Positions 6,633 to 15,456 of a stretch of DNA of 64,000 nucleotides are shown here, in pieces. The stretch lies in assembly GCA_035391225.1 (NCBI GenBank), contig DAOPKN010000002.1:87015-151014 (forward strand). The letters run 5' to 3'. Both the position numbers and the translations under genes were made by a program. A model generated the notes under the pieces. That model searched no databases. It saw only the letters and a program-made list of their open reading frames with translations, and was not told the origin of the DNA. Source of the stretch: DAOPKN01 sp035391225. Its GTDB lineage: Bacteria; Thermotogota; Thermotogae; MWEM01. How positions within the stretch are numbered: position 1 is the stretch's first letter; every line of letters starts with the position of its first letter.

Positions 6633-8906
6633 ATGCAGCGCACAAGAAAAAGTAGTAGCATACTGGCGGCGGTGGTTCTTTTCGCCACGCTTGTTTTTCT
6701 CTTTGCCCTCATAAACCGTCCCGCGGGGCATCCCTTGCGTTCTTCCTGGGAATGGTCTTCGCAAGGGCAAACCCGTTCGATTTCGCTTCCCTTCACGCTT
6801 TCCCCTTCCGAGGAAGTGGAAGGCGTTTTGTCCAGCCGGATTGCGGTTCAACCCGGGAATTTACTCACCTTTTCTCTTCGCGAAGAGCAGGTAACCGGGG
6901 TCTTTCTGGAGAATGCGTCCACCTCCACCCAACTTTTCTCCCCGCAAGGGGATTTCAAGGCCCGGAACCATTCCTTTTTCCTGGTTCCCGAAAGCCTGGA
7001 AGCTGGGCAATACGAGCTCCGGGTAGCTGTGAAATCCGCCAACACCATTTCCTTCTTCCTGCCGTACTTGACGAACCTGCAAAGCCTTCAGTCGCGCGTT
7101 GCCACCAATGAAATCCTCAAGCAGAACATCTTTTTCGTGGGTCTGGGGATGAGTTTTCTACTGGCGTTCCTGCTTTTTTTCCTGGGTACAGCCTCTTCCC
7201 GGTTTCGAAATGCCTACATCTCTTTCAGTGCCGGTGCCTTCTTTGGAGGGGTAGTGTACATCGATTTTCTCGCGCGGAACATGTCCCTCCCCGATGGCCT
7301 TTCCTTTTCCGGGATCTTCACTTCGCGCTTCGGAGCGATTTTCACCATCCTATCCATTCTGTGTTTTGCAACGGGAATCGAAGCGTTCTTCGAGAATCGG
7401 GTGAAAAAGGCCAAGTACCTGTTGCTTCCCAACTTGCTCTTGGGGTTCCTGATCTTGTGGAACGTCCCGTTTTCCATTGCCATTTCCCTGGTGTGTAACG
7501 GTGTAGCACTCGTTTTTTTTGGCTGGAAATATGCCCAAAGAGGCTTTCTCTTTTCCATCACCTTCTGGGTACTGACCCTTTTCGCGGAATTGCTGCAGGG
7601 TCTTTTCTTCTCGTTTCCACTCTCTTTCCTGAGCGGATACGGTACCATCGTCCTGGTACTCACGTTGAGCACGGCGCTGATCGCGGATTACCGCAAAACC
7701 ACCAAGAAACTCTCGGAAACCCTCAAGGAGCTCAGTGCGGCAAACCAGGAAATGGAAGCCATGAACGAAGAACTGGAATCCTCGTACAAGGACCTGGAAG
7801 CCACCCTTTCGCGCTTCGAGAACCTGGTCATGGTTACCACCGGGATGATTGAAGCCTCTTCCGACCCGCGGGGAGAGTTCCTTCCCGATTTGCTGGAGAA
7901 CTCCCTTTCGCTCATTCCCGAGGCGGATTATGGTAGTGTTTCGTTGATCGAGGGAAGTAATTGGCATTTTGCGCACGCCGTGGGGCATGACCTGGAGAAG
8001 CTGCGCCAAATCTCCTTTCGCCGTGATTTCTTCTCGCCCCCCATGGAAAGCCCCCGGGCCCGTTTCTTCGATGCCAACGTGTTCCTGGTCGACCAGGTCG
8101 AGAGCATGAACGATCACATGCCCCCGGAAATCTCCAAGAGCTACTTGCAGGCGGTACGCCCCACCAAGCAATCCGCGTTGGTTCTGTTGCGTTCCGACGA
8201 GGAGGTAGCGGGGTACCTGACTCTGGATATCGCGAAGGGGAAGAGCAAGCAATTCTCCACCGAATCGCTGAAAGTGCTGGGGGCGCTGGGAAGCGTGGCT
8301 TCTGCTTTCCTGGCCTTTCGCCGCTTGGGAAAGCTCGGAGAAGAATTCCAAAAAGAGATCATCCTGGCCATGATCCACCTGATGGAAATCCACGACCAGT
8401 ACACGCGAGGACATTCGGAAATGGTGGCCCAAATATCGGTGGACATTTCGCGGGCATTGGGGTTTTCAAGCGAAGAATTGGATACCGTCTATTGGGCAGG
8501 CCTGATCCACGACATCGGCAAGTTGCTCGTGCCCGCGAACATCCTCAACAAGACCGCCCGGTTGACATCCGAGGAATTCGAGAGCATCAAGATGCACCCG
8601 GTTTGGGGGTACGAGGTTGTGCAGCAATCCAAGCACTTGAAGAACATTGCGCCCTACATCCGGCACCACCACGAGCGTTTCGACGGAAAGGGGTATCCCG
8701 ATGGTCTAAAAGGGGAGCAGATCCCGTTGATTTCGCGCATCATTTGCGTGGCTGACACCTGGGATGCCATGACCCGTGACCGCGCGTACCGCAAGGCGTT
8801 GGACCGGGCGGAAGCACGAGAGGAAATCGCCAACAACCGCGGTAGCCAGTTTGATCCAGGCATTGCAGCGGTGTTGCTCGATTTGTTGGACAAGCAGGAG
8901 GTTTAG
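6633..8906 (+). CDS. 7TM-GAF-HD-GYP cyclic-di-GMP phosphodiesterase
   Basis: 757 aa from the ATG at 6633, which has GGGAGG seven bases upstream; an ATG at 6627 overlapping the previous TGA is an alternative. Layout: signal anchor and extracytoplasmic beta domain (~1-160), seven membrane helices (~165-350), a coiled-coil linker containing AMNEELESSY, a GAF-like domain (~400-560), and a full HD-GYP domain with H626-D627, the HHERFDGKGYP block (GYP at 687-689) and late DTWDAM. HD-GYP enzymes hydrolyse c-di-GMP. Its sensor half is built like that of the kinase just upstream, so the two probably read related signals. The gene overlaps the convergent pseudouridine synthase by 4 bp. Confidence 0.88.
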   Translation: MQRTRKSSSILAAVVLFATLVFLFALINRPAGHPLRSSWEWSSQGQTRSISLPFTLSPSEEVEGVLSSRIAVQPGNLLTFSLREEQVTGVFLENASTSTQLFSPQGDFKARNHSFFLVPESLEAGQYELRVAVKSANTISFFLPYLTNLQSLQSRVATNEILKQNIFFVGLGMSFLLAFLLFFLGTASSRFRNAYISFSAGAFFGGVVYIDFLARNMSLPDGLSFSGIFTSRFGAIFTILSILCFATGIEAFFENRVKKAKYLLLPNLLLGFLILWNVPFSIAISLVCNGVALVFFGWKYAQRGFLFSITFWVLTLFAELLQGLFFSFPLSFLSGYGTIVLVLTLSTALIADYRKTTKKLSETLKELSAANQEMEAMNEELESSYKDLEATLSRFENLVMVTTGMIEASSDPRGEFLPDLLENSLSLIPEADYGSVSLIEGSNWHFAHAVGHDLEKLRQISFRRDFFSPPMESPRARFFDANVFLVDQVESMNDHMPPEISKSYLQAVRPTKQSALVLLRSDEEVAGYLTLDIAKGKSKQFSTESLKVLGALGSVASAFLAFRRLGKLGEEFQKEIILAMIHLMEIHDQYTRGHSEMVAQISVDISRALGFSSEELDTVYWAGLIHDIGKLLVPANILNKTARLTSEEFESIKMHPVWGYEVVQQSKHLKNIAPYIRHHHERFDGKGYPDGLKGEQIPLISRIICVADTWDAMTRDRAYRKALDRAEAREEIANNRGSQFDPGIAAVLLDLLDKQEV

Positions 8907-9823
8907 CGTCCTTCCAAGGTTTCCAGTACCTGTTGCAGCTCGGGTGGAAGCGGGGAGCGAAAGAGGAGTCGTTGCGTCTCTTTGCCGGAGCGGTAGGGCA
9001 ACAGCAATTCGGAGCAATGCAGGAAAGTGCGGGATACCCCCCATTTTTTTGCGTGGGAGTTCCATTCCGGGTTGCCGTACGTGCGGTCCCCCAGTACCGG
9101 GTGGCCGATTTGGGACAAGTGCTTCCGAATCTGGTGCTTCCGGCCGGTGGAAATGTCCACCTGGCAAAGGCAAACCACGCCCTGGCTGGTGTGGATTCTC
9201 CGGGATGAAACGATCTGGGTATGGGCCTCTTTGCCGTCCAGCGGCAACGTGATGCTTTGGGGCGAAACTTCGCCTGCCACCAACGTGGTGTACGTTTTCT
9301 GCACTTCCCGGGATGACAGCAGAGCGGACAACTCCCGGGATGCGGACAGGTTTTTGGCCACCACGAGTATCCCGGACGTGTTCCGGTCCAACCGGTGCAC
9401 CAAGTAGGGTTGGAACCCTTTTTTCTTCCCGAGATGCATCAGGCCTTCGATGAGCGTGGCCCGGTGCCCCTCCCCCGCTCCGGGGTGCACGGAGATTCCC
9501 GCGGGTTTTTCCACCACCAGGAGTTGGTCGTTTTCAAACAACAGCGAAATCTCCATTTTCGTGGGGATAAGCTTGCGTTTCCCCGAAAAATCCCGCTGCA
9601 TGGCCTGCCGGTGCTCGCTCTTCTCCGGCAGAGTAACCTCCACCACGTCCCCCGTTTGCAACCCGAAAGAAGGTTTCCTTTGCCTCTGTCCGTTGACACG
9701 CACGTTTCCCTTGCGCAGCAAGGCAAAGATCGAGGAAAGCTGTATCGCGTCCAATTGCTTTCGCAGGAACTTGTCCAAGCGTTTGTAGAGGTTTTCGGGT
9801 TGCACGGTGAAGGTGCGTTTCAA
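8903..9823 (-). CDS. RluA-family 23S/tRNA pseudouridine synthase
   Basis: 306 aa. It has an N-terminal S4 RNA-binding domain (RLDKFLRKQL to GNVRVNG) and the RluA catalytic block VHRLDRNTSGILVVAK with the catalytic Asp in HRLD. It should isomerise uridine to pseudouridine in rRNA or tRNA; the exact site cannot be told. The start is a TTG at 9823 after an AGAGG ribosome site. This TTG overlaps the TGA of trkH as TTGA. The much longer upstream open frame in the same phase only shadows trkH. Confidence 0.85.
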   Translation of the reverse strand: MKRTFTVQPENLYKRLDKFLRKQLDAIQLSSIFALLRKGNVRVNGQRQRKPSFGLQTGDVVEVTLPEKSEHRQAMQRDFSGKRKLIPTKMEISLLFENDQLLVVEKPAGISVHPGAGEGHRATLIEGLMHLGKKKGFQPYLVHRLDRNTSGILVVAKNLSASRELSALLSSREVQKTYTTLVAGEVSPQSITLPLDGKEAHTQIVSSRRIHTSQGVVCLCQVDISTGRKHQIRKHLSQIGHPVLGDRTYGNPEWNSHAKKWGVSRTFLHCSELLLPYRSGKETQRLLFRSPLPPELQQVLETLEGR

Positions 9824-11316
9824 AACGTTCCTCTCTTCTTGCTTCCGCGCACCTGCTTGAGATCGCGGACCAACTTGGCAATGGCGTACAGGATCACGAT
9901 GAATTCCAAGCGCCCCAGGAACATCCCGGTTGTTTCCACCCAGATGATGGAAAGAGGGGCACTGGTGGAAGTGATACCCACCGAAAGGCCCACGGTGGAA
10001 AGCGCTGAGGCAAATTCGAAAGCCGAGGATTTGAGATCGTGCCCGTAGGAAGCGAGCCATCCCACCCCCACCGCAAAGGTCAAGAAGTACAAGGCGAAGT
10101 ACAGAAGGATGTTTTTCAGCAGCGCGTCGTCCAGCGGGATCTTCTTGGCACCCTTGTACACCTGGAAATGCTTGACCGTACCCTTGGGGAGGAAGAAAAG
10201 CTGGATTTCCACCCAAATGGCCTTGAAAACCACGAAAATCCGCAGAAGCTTCAATCCTCCCGAGGTGGAATCCATCATGCCCCCAAAAATCATCAGCAAG
10301 GTAAGGAGAAACATGGGGAAAGGAAGCCAATTCGCGAAGCCCACCGTAGAAAAACCCGTACCGGTCAACGCGGAAACACCTTGGAAAATGGCGTGACGGA
10401 CGGCTTGGCCCGTATGGGAGAAGGTGGATCCCGCGAGTCCAAATACCAAAAGTGGAAGGAAAACCGCCAAAACGAAAAGGTATGTCCATGGCTCGGGGTT
10501 TCGGCGGAAGTCTTTCCAATTTCCCTTCCAGGCGAGGTAATGGATGCCGAAGCCCGTTGTTCCCAGCGTCATCAGCACAAGCGAGACCATCTCGATGGGA
10601 AGGCTTTGGAAACTACCCAAGCTGTCGTTGCGCGTCGAGAAACCACCGGTTGCCAAAGCAGTCAAGGAATGGTTCAACGCATCGAAAAGGCCCATCCCCG
10701 CCACGGCAAAGGCAAGAAACCCCGCAACGGCATACACGAGGTAAATGCGAATGATCATCCGGGCGGATCTCTTGATGTTCGGCAGCAAGTTGTCCACACG
10801 CCCCTCGGCATTATATACACCCGCGCTTACCCCCCCGCCAACGGTCGAGACCATCAAAATGGCAAACCCTGCCCCCCCGACGAACTGGGTCAGGCTCCTC
10901 CAGAAAAGGAGGAGCTTGGAAACCCGCGACACATCCACCAGGGTCAAGCCGGTGGTTGTCCAACCACTGGTACTCTCGAAAATGGCGTGGGAGAAGCTAA
11001 GCGTTTGGGAGAAGAGGAAGGGTAACGCGGAAAAAAAGATCGCTCCCATCCAGGTGAACAGAACAATGATGGCTCCTTCCTGCACGGTGAGCTGGTTTTC
11101 CTTGGAAGCTTTTTGGAAGGGAACCCAAAGCAGAAGACCCGTGGAAAAGGAGAGGAGGGAACTGGCAAGGAAAGGCCAGCTGTTTTTCCATTCCTCGGGG
11201 AAAAAGAAGCAGAGGAACAAGGGGAAGAGCAAGATCCCACTGAACATCAGGAAAAGCCAGCCCAAACGCTTGCAGATGGTTTGGTACTTTTCCCGCAGGA
11301 TCTGGGAGTAGCTCAT
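9820..11316 (-). CDS. trkH: TrkH/KtrB-type potassium uptake channel subunit
   Basis: 498 aa, strongly hydrophobic, with the four pseudo-repeat pore loops of the superfamily visible as SGWTTTGLT, ATGGFSTRND, LTGTGFSTVG and LSTVGLSVG. It should form the K+-selective transmembrane unit gated by cytoplasmic TrkA/KtrA proteins, two of which are encoded directly upstream. The ATG at 11316 overlaps the preceding trkA stop (ATGA). It is the fifth gene of an apparent asnS-led operon. Confidence 0.9.
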   Translation of the reverse strand: MSYSQILREKYQTICKRLGWLFLMFSGILLFPLFLCFFFPEEWKNSWPFLASSLLSFSTGLLLWVPFQKASKENQLTVQEGAIIVLFTWMGAIFFSALPFLFSQTLSFSHAIFESTSGWTTTGLTLVDVSRVSKLLLFWRSLTQFVGGAGFAILMVSTVGGGVSAGVYNAEGRVDNLLPNIKRSARMIIRIYLVYAVAGFLAFAVAGMGLFDALNHSLTALATGGFSTRNDSLGSFQSLPIEMVSLVLMTLGTTGFGIHYLAWKGNWKDFRRNPEPWTYLFVLAVFLPLLVFGLAGSTFSHTGQAVRHAIFQGVSALTGTGFSTVGFANWLPFPMFLLTLLMIFGGMMDSTSGGLKLLRIFVVFKAIWVEIQLFFLPKGTVKHFQVYKGAKKIPLDDALLKNILLYFALYFLTFAVGVGWLASYGHDLKSSAFEFASALSTVGLSVGITSTSAPLSIIWVETTGMFLGRLEFIVILYAIAKLVRDLKQVRGSKKRGTF

Positions 11317-11984
11317 TTGTTCTTGATTCCCGTGAGCACTTCCACCACTTCTGAATGCAAGAGGGGAAGCGTCATGATCCAAAGGAGGTCTCCGGGGAGA
11401 ATTTCGGTTTCCCCGTTGGGTACGAAGGGTTCTTGTCGACCAGAAATGAAACCCACGATGGCACCGGTGGGAAGGTCGATATCTTTCAAAGCCATATTGC
11501 ATGCGGGGGAGTCGGGCTGGATTTGAATTTGCATCAACTCGATCTTGCCCTCTTCGAAGGACATCACGGTGCGCACTTCCTCCGGGGCAATGCTCAAATC
11601 GATGTTGCTGGAGAGCATATCGGTCATGCTGATGACGTGGGGAAGGTGCAATTTCGCGGTGAACATTTCCTTGTTTCTGGGGTTGTTCAAAAGGGTGAAC
11701 ACCTTGTCCATGTGGAACACCTTGAGCGCGAGCTGGGAAATGATCAGGTTATCTTGGTCCATGGGCGTCAGGGCGACAAGGATATCGTTGGGGAAAATTT
11801 CTGCCTTCTTCAACGTCTCGGGCTGCGTGGCATCGGCATGTATCACCGTGGCTTTCAGGGAACGGGAGAAAATCTCGCACAATTCACGGTCCTTGTTGAT
11901 GATCACCACGTTCAAGTCCCGCATGATCAAGGCGTTCGCCAGGTTGAACGTTACCTTGTTTCCCCCCGCCAGGATGACCTTCAC
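11313..11984 (-). CDS. trkA: TrkA-type K+ channel regulator, RCK_N plus RCK_C
   Basis: 223 aa. The N-terminal half is a Rossmann-type RCK_N domain whose nucleotide loop is the unusual AGGNKVTFNLA, with an acidic tail ADATQPETL. The C-terminal half (~140-223) matches an RCK_C (TrkA_C) ligand-binding domain ending LPGDLLWIMT. It should sit as a ring on TrkH and gate it in response to nucleotides. The loop is less canonical than in the neighbouring TrkA (VGCGRLGSKVA), so NAD(H)/ATP specificity may differ. It overlaps both neighbours by 4 bp. Confidence 0.85.
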   Translation of the reverse strand: MKVILAGGNKVTFNLANALIMRDLNVVIINKDRELCEIFSRSLKATVIHADATQPETLKKAEIFPNDILVALTPMDQDNLIISQLALKVFHMDKVFTLLNNPRNKEMFTAKLHLPHVISMTDMLSSNIDLSIAPEEVRTVMSFEEGKIELMQIQIQPDSPACNMALKDIDLPTGAIVGFISGRQEPFVPNGETEILPGDLLWIMTLPLLHSEVVEVLTGIKNK

Positions 11985-12418
11985 GCTTCCTCCTTCGGCG
12001 AGTGCGGGATCTTGCTCATCAACGCATCGTGGGCGAGTTCCATGGGTGAAATGGTTTTGATCTGGAATTGCTCGAAAAGGGGAAGGTTATCGGGGTCATA
12101 CACGCGGGAAATCACCAGGTTCACATCGAAACCTTCCTTCGCGACTTGCGAAACCATGAAATTGGTGTTGTCGTCGTCCGTGAGAGCAAGCACCAAGTTG
12201 GCCTGTTCCATTTTCGCCTCCTTGAGGGTATCCACGGAGGTGGCGTCGCCCTCCATTTGGAAGCCGGAAAACTGGGGAGGAAGATGCTCGAAGTTCTTCT
12301 TGTCCAGGTCGATGATCACCACGTTTTCTCCACGGTCGGAAAGGGCCCCGGCCACTTTGGAACCCAACCGACCACAGCCCACGATGATCACGTACCATTC
12401 CTTCGCGGTTTTTTTCAT
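11981..12418 (-). CDS. TrkA-type RCK_N-only protein
   Basis: 145 aa consisting of a single RCK_N Rossmann domain: VGCGRLGSKVA glycine loop, acidic end of strand 2 (VVIIDLD), EGDATS and ALTDDD motifs. It lacks the RCK_C domain carried by the next gene product, so the two could form a mixed ring on TrkH. The ATG at 12418 has GGGAGG at good spacing and overlaps the TGA of the receiver gene upstream. A longer start at 12433 lacks a ribosome site. Confidence 0.85.
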   Translation of the reverse strand: MKKTAKEWYVIIVGCGRLGSKVAGALSDRGENVVIIDLDKKNFEHLPPQFSGFQMEGDATSVDTLKEAKMEQANLVLALTDDDNTNFMVSQVAKEGFDVNLVISRVYDPDNLPLFEQFQIKTISPMELAHDALMSKIPHSPKEEA

Positions 12419-13083
12419 GATCGTTCCTCCCATTCGCGCAGTTTCCGCGAAGCGGGTTCATAGCCTTCATCCAGTGCGAGGGCGGCCTTCAAGTGTTTTT
12501 TGGCCGCATCAAGCAACGGCAACTCTTCCGCGTTTCTTTGGCCTTGCAAAAGCGAGGCTTTGTTCTGCCGCGCTTCGAGGCTGAGTGCCATCAGGAAATG
12601 GGGGATGGGGGAGGAGGGGAAACGTTGGAACAGCTTCGAAATAAAGGAATCCGCATCGGGGAAGGCACTTTGTTCGATCAATCCTTTCACCAAGTTGGAA
12701 GTTTCCTTCAAATCAATACGGTTCTGGTTCATCAATTCCACCGCGCTCTTGATTTCGTCGGGGGAAAACGGCTTGGAAATGAACGTCAAAATACCCAGTT
12801 GGAAGGCCTCGACCACGGGTTCAATATCCCGAACTGCGGAAACCATGATGGTTGGAAGCGATTTGCGCTCTTCAGCAAGTGCACGAAGCAGTGCCAGGCC
12901 ATCCATGCCCGGCATACGCAAATCGGTGAACATCCCCCAAAAGTCCGCTTTTTGCGCAAGGAGCATTACCAAGGCTTCCTGACCGTTGGAAGCGGTATTC
13001 ACCTCGTACCCCATTTCTTCCAGGGTTGCACGGATTTTCTTTTGGATGTTCATTTCGTCGTCAACAACAAGGTACTTTGCCAT
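12415..13083 (-). CDS. Receiver domain protein with TPR-like C-terminus
   Basis: 222 aa. Residues 1-120 form a receiver domain with acidic D8/D9, phospho-acceptor D54 (FTDLRMP), S82 and K104 (ISKPFS). Residues ~125-222 are helical and end in a TPR-like pair (AKKHLKAALALDEGYEPA). It has no DNA-binding or enzyme domain, and no histidine kinase lies nearby. It is wedged between asnS and the two trkA genes with a 4-bp overlap to the latter, so a link between phosphorelay and K+ transport is possible but inferred only from position. Confidence 0.8.
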   Translation of the reverse strand: MAKYLVVDDEMNIQKKIRATLEEMGYEVNTASNGQEALVMLLAQKADFWGMFTDLRMPGMDGLALLRALAEERKSLPTIMVSAVRDIEPVVEAFQLGILTFISKPFSPDEIKSAVELMNQNRIDLKETSNLVKGLIEQSAFPDADSFISKLFQRFPSSPIPHFLMALSLEARQNKASLLQGQRNAEELPLLDAAKKHLKAALALDEGYEPASRKLREWEERS

Positions 13084-13091
13084 AATCCTCC

Positions 13092-14387
13092 CTACGGCTT
13101 GATTCGGTACAAGGTTCTGGGGAACGGAATGGCCTCCCGGATGTGGTGAATGCCGCTAATCCAAGAAATCGTACGTTCCATCCCCATGCCAAAACCACTG
13201 TGGGGTACGGAACCATATTTGCGCAGATCCAGGTACCAATCGTAGGAGTCCAAAGGCAGTCCATTTTCTTCGATGCGCTGCACCAACAAATCAAAATCGT
13301 GGATGCGCTGCGACGCGCCGATGATTTCGCCGTACCCCTCTGGGGCGAGCATATCGTCGCACAGAACCACTTCGGGCCTTTGGGGGTCGGGCTGCATGTA
13401 AAATGCCTTGGCCTTCGCGGGGTAGCAGGTAACCATCACCGGGCGATCAAAGGCGTTGGAAATCTCGCTTTCGTGCTCTGCACCCAGGTCATCTCCCCAG
13501 CGGATATCGTATCCCTTTTCTTGGAGCATCCGCACCGAATCGTCGTACGACACGCGGGGGAAAGGTGCTTTCACTGATTCCAGCTTGGAGAGGTCTCTTC
13601 CCAGGGCTTGCAAGTCGGGGGCGGCCGTTTGCAACACCTGGGCCACCACGAAACTCACGAGCTCCTCTTGCAGGCGCATGTTATCCTCGTGGTCGAAGAA
13701 AGCCACCTCGGCTTCGTTCATCCAAAACTCCGTGAGATGCCGACGCGTTTTGGATTTCTCGGCACGGAAAGTGGGACCCAGGTTATACACTTTTCCCAAC
13801 GAAACGCAGGCTGCCTCAAGGTACAGCTGGCCCGTTTGGGCAAGGAAGGCCTTACCGTACTCGAAGTAGTCCAACTGGAACAGGTTTCCCGCCGCCTCCC
13901 CGATGGCCCCGGTGAAGATGGGAGTATCCACGAGCACGAAATCGTTTCGGCGATAGAAATCCCTGGTGGCATTGATCACGGCATCACGAACGCGCAGCAG
14001 GTGGTACTGCTGGCGGGAACGAATCCAAAGATGCCGGTGCTCCATTAGGAATTCCACCCCGTGTTCCTTTTTGCTGATGGGATACTCTTCCTGCGGGTTT
14101 TGCACGACTTGCAGCGAAACCACATCTAGTTCCACTCCATTGGGAGAGCGCGTATCTTCCCGTGGAATACCGTGCAAAACGAGCGAAGATTCGGTTTTAC
14201 AGCCCTTGGCTTCCTGGAAGAGCTCGGGATCCACCTGGGACTTTTCCATGATTCCCTGCACGAACCCCGTGCCGTCGCGGATTTGCAAGAAGTGGATCTT
14301 ACCGCTCGAACGTTTGTTGAACAGCCATCCACGAATTTCTACTTGCTGGCCCAAGTGCTTTTTCAGGTCACGAATGTATACCCACAC
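13092..14387 (-). CDS. asnS: Asparaginyl-tRNA synthetase
   Basis: 431 aa, the normal length. It has an N-terminal OB-fold anticodon-binding domain (VEIRGWLFNKRSSGK), a class II catalytic core with motif 2 in FRAEKSKTRRHL, and motif 3 in SGFGMGMERTISWI. The end HIREAIPFPRTLYRI is the AsnRS form rather than AspRS. It charges tRNA-Asn with asparagine, so this lineage does not depend only on the amidotransferase route. I chose the GTG at 14387 because GGGGTGA lies just upstream; a GTG at 14396 is an alternative. It heads the minus-strand operon. Confidence 0.92.
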   Translation of the reverse strand: MWVYIRDLKKHLGQQVEIRGWLFNKRSSGKIHFLQIRDGTGFVQGIMEKSQVDPELFQEAKGCKTESSLVLHGIPREDTRSPNGVELDVVSLQVVQNPQEEYPISKKEHGVEFLMEHRHLWIRSRQQYHLLRVRDAVINATRDFYRRNDFVLVDTPIFTGAIGEAAGNLFQLDYFEYGKAFLAQTGQLYLEAACVSLGKVYNLGPTFRAEKSKTRRHLTEFWMNEAEVAFFDHEDNMRLQEELVSFVVAQVLQTAAPDLQALGRDLSKLESVKAPFPRVSYDDSVRMLQEKGYDIRWGDDLGAEHESEISNAFDRPVMVTCYPAKAKAFYMQPDPQRPEVVLCDDMLAPEGYGEIIGASQRIHDFDLLVQRIEENGLPLDSYDWYLDLRKYGSVPHSGFGMGMERTISWISGIHHIREAIPFPRTLYRIKP

Positions 14388-14418
14388 AAGCTTCACCCCA
14401 CTTCGAAAAATCTCCGCT

Positions 14419-14447
14419 ATTATAACACGGCAAAGAGGGTTTGGAAA
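14419..14447 (-). promoter_or_regulatory. Promoter for asnS, TTTCCA-17-TATAAT
   Basis: On the minus strand, TTTCCA (14442-14447) and a perfect TATAAT (14419-14424) are 17 bp apart, with the -10 about 32 bp from the asnS start. The -35 matches the consensus at four of six positions. It lies back to back with the rsmH promoter in the 115-bp divergent spacer. Confidence 0.6.
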
Positions 14448-14470
14448 CCAAACCAACTCTCCCCAAAAAA

Positions 14471-14479
14471 TGGTACAAT
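14471..14479 (+). promoter_or_regulatory. Extended -10 promoter, TGGTACAAT
   Basis: TGG followed by TACAAT (14474-14479), 24 bp before the rsmH GTG. There is no clear -35. It probably drives rsmH and the division genes after it. Confidence 0.5.
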
Positions 14480-14502
14480 GTGCAGGAAAGGAAGGGATCG
14501 CC

Positions 14503-15402
14503 GTGGATTTTGAGCAACCCATGTACCATCGCACCGTTCTTGCGCGGGAAGCCGTGGATCTTCTCGTGACAAAGCCCGATGGAGTGTACCTCGATTGTAC
14601 GTTTGGCGAAGGAGGGCACTCGCTGGAAATTGCCCGGAAGCTACAAGCGTCGGGTGGGGTTTTGATTGGCATCGATAAGGATGTAGAGATCCTGCATTAC
14701 GGTGAAAAACGTTTACAGGAATTTGGATTCCAGAAATTGCATCTCTTTCGCGCGAACTACACCGATATGGACCTGGTGATCCGCGGCCTGGGGTTCCGGA
14801 AAATCGACGGGGTGCTCTTCGATTTGGGTGTTTCCTCCTTCCAACTGGATACACAGTCCCGGGGTTTTTCGTTCCAAAACGAAGCCCCTCTTGATATGCG
14901 CATGGATACACAATCCAAGCGTACAGCCCGCAGCGTGGTGAACACTTTCCCTCCCCCGGAACTGGAACGGATTCTCCGCGAGTACGGCGAAGAGCGTTTC
15001 GCGCGTTCCATTACGCGAAGGATCGTGGAAAACCGCCCTCTCCACACCACCGCGGACCTCGTTCGCTGCGTGCGGGAAGGAATACCCGCCAAAGTGCGCC
15101 ACAAGATGAAGAAGCACTTCGCAACGCGCACATTCCAGGCGATACGTATCGCGGTAAATGGCGAATTGGAAGAGCTGGCGAATGGATTGGACAAATCCTT
15201 GCATATTCTGGATAAAGGTGGTAGAATAATTGTGATCTCGTTTCACTCCCTGGAGGATCGGCTTGTAAAGCACTTTTTTCGCTCCCAGCAAGATTCTTTT
15301 CTGCGTATCTTAACGGCAAAGCCAATCACCCCCGGGGAACCTGAAGTGGAGGCAAATCCGCGATCCAGAAGTGCCAAGATGCGTGCTGCACAACGATTGT
15401 AA
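14503..15402 (+). CDS. rsmH: 16S rRNA (cytosine-1402-N4)-methyltransferase RsmH
   Basis: 299 aa. It has the SAM-binding start CTFGEGGHS, the VLFDLGVSSFQLD block, the MRMDTQS segment and the late VISFHSLEDRLVKHFF motif, all typical of RsmH (MraW), and it ends SRSAKMRAAQRL. It methylates N4 of C1402 in the ribosomal P site. The GTG start has GGAAGGGA upstream. As in many bacteria it stands before an FtsL-like gene and a PBP, but mraZ and the mur genes of the usual cluster are absent. Confidence 0.93.
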   Translation: MDFEQPMYHRTVLAREAVDLLVTKPDGVYLDCTFGEGGHSLEIARKLQASGGVLIGIDKDVEILHYGEKRLQEFGFQKLHLFRANYTDMDLVIRGLGFRKIDGVLFDLGVSSFQLDTQSRGFSFQNEAPLDMRMDTQSKRTARSVVNTFPPPELERILREYGEERFARSITRRIVENRPLHTTADLVRCVREGIPAKVRHKMKKHFATRTFQAIRIAVNGELEELANGLDKSLHILDKGGRIIVISFHSLEDRLVKHFFRSQQDSFLRILTAKPITPGEPEVEANPRSRSAKMRAAQRL

Positions 15403-15456
15403 TCTTTATTTCTTATTTTTTCTTTTTTTGGGGTTTTGAAATGGGGGGGGTTTTCC

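Noticed and set aside
8903..10519. A 538-codon open frame suggesting a fused pseudouridine synthase
   Set aside because: The N-terminal ~230 codons are antisense-free shadow of trkH in another phase, with no domain; a TTG with a ribosome site at 9823 gives the normal RluA length.
13092..14672. N-terminal extension of AsnRS
   Set aside because: The extra ~95 codons cross the divergent promoter and the start of rsmH; the GTG at 14387 gives normal length and a ribosome site.
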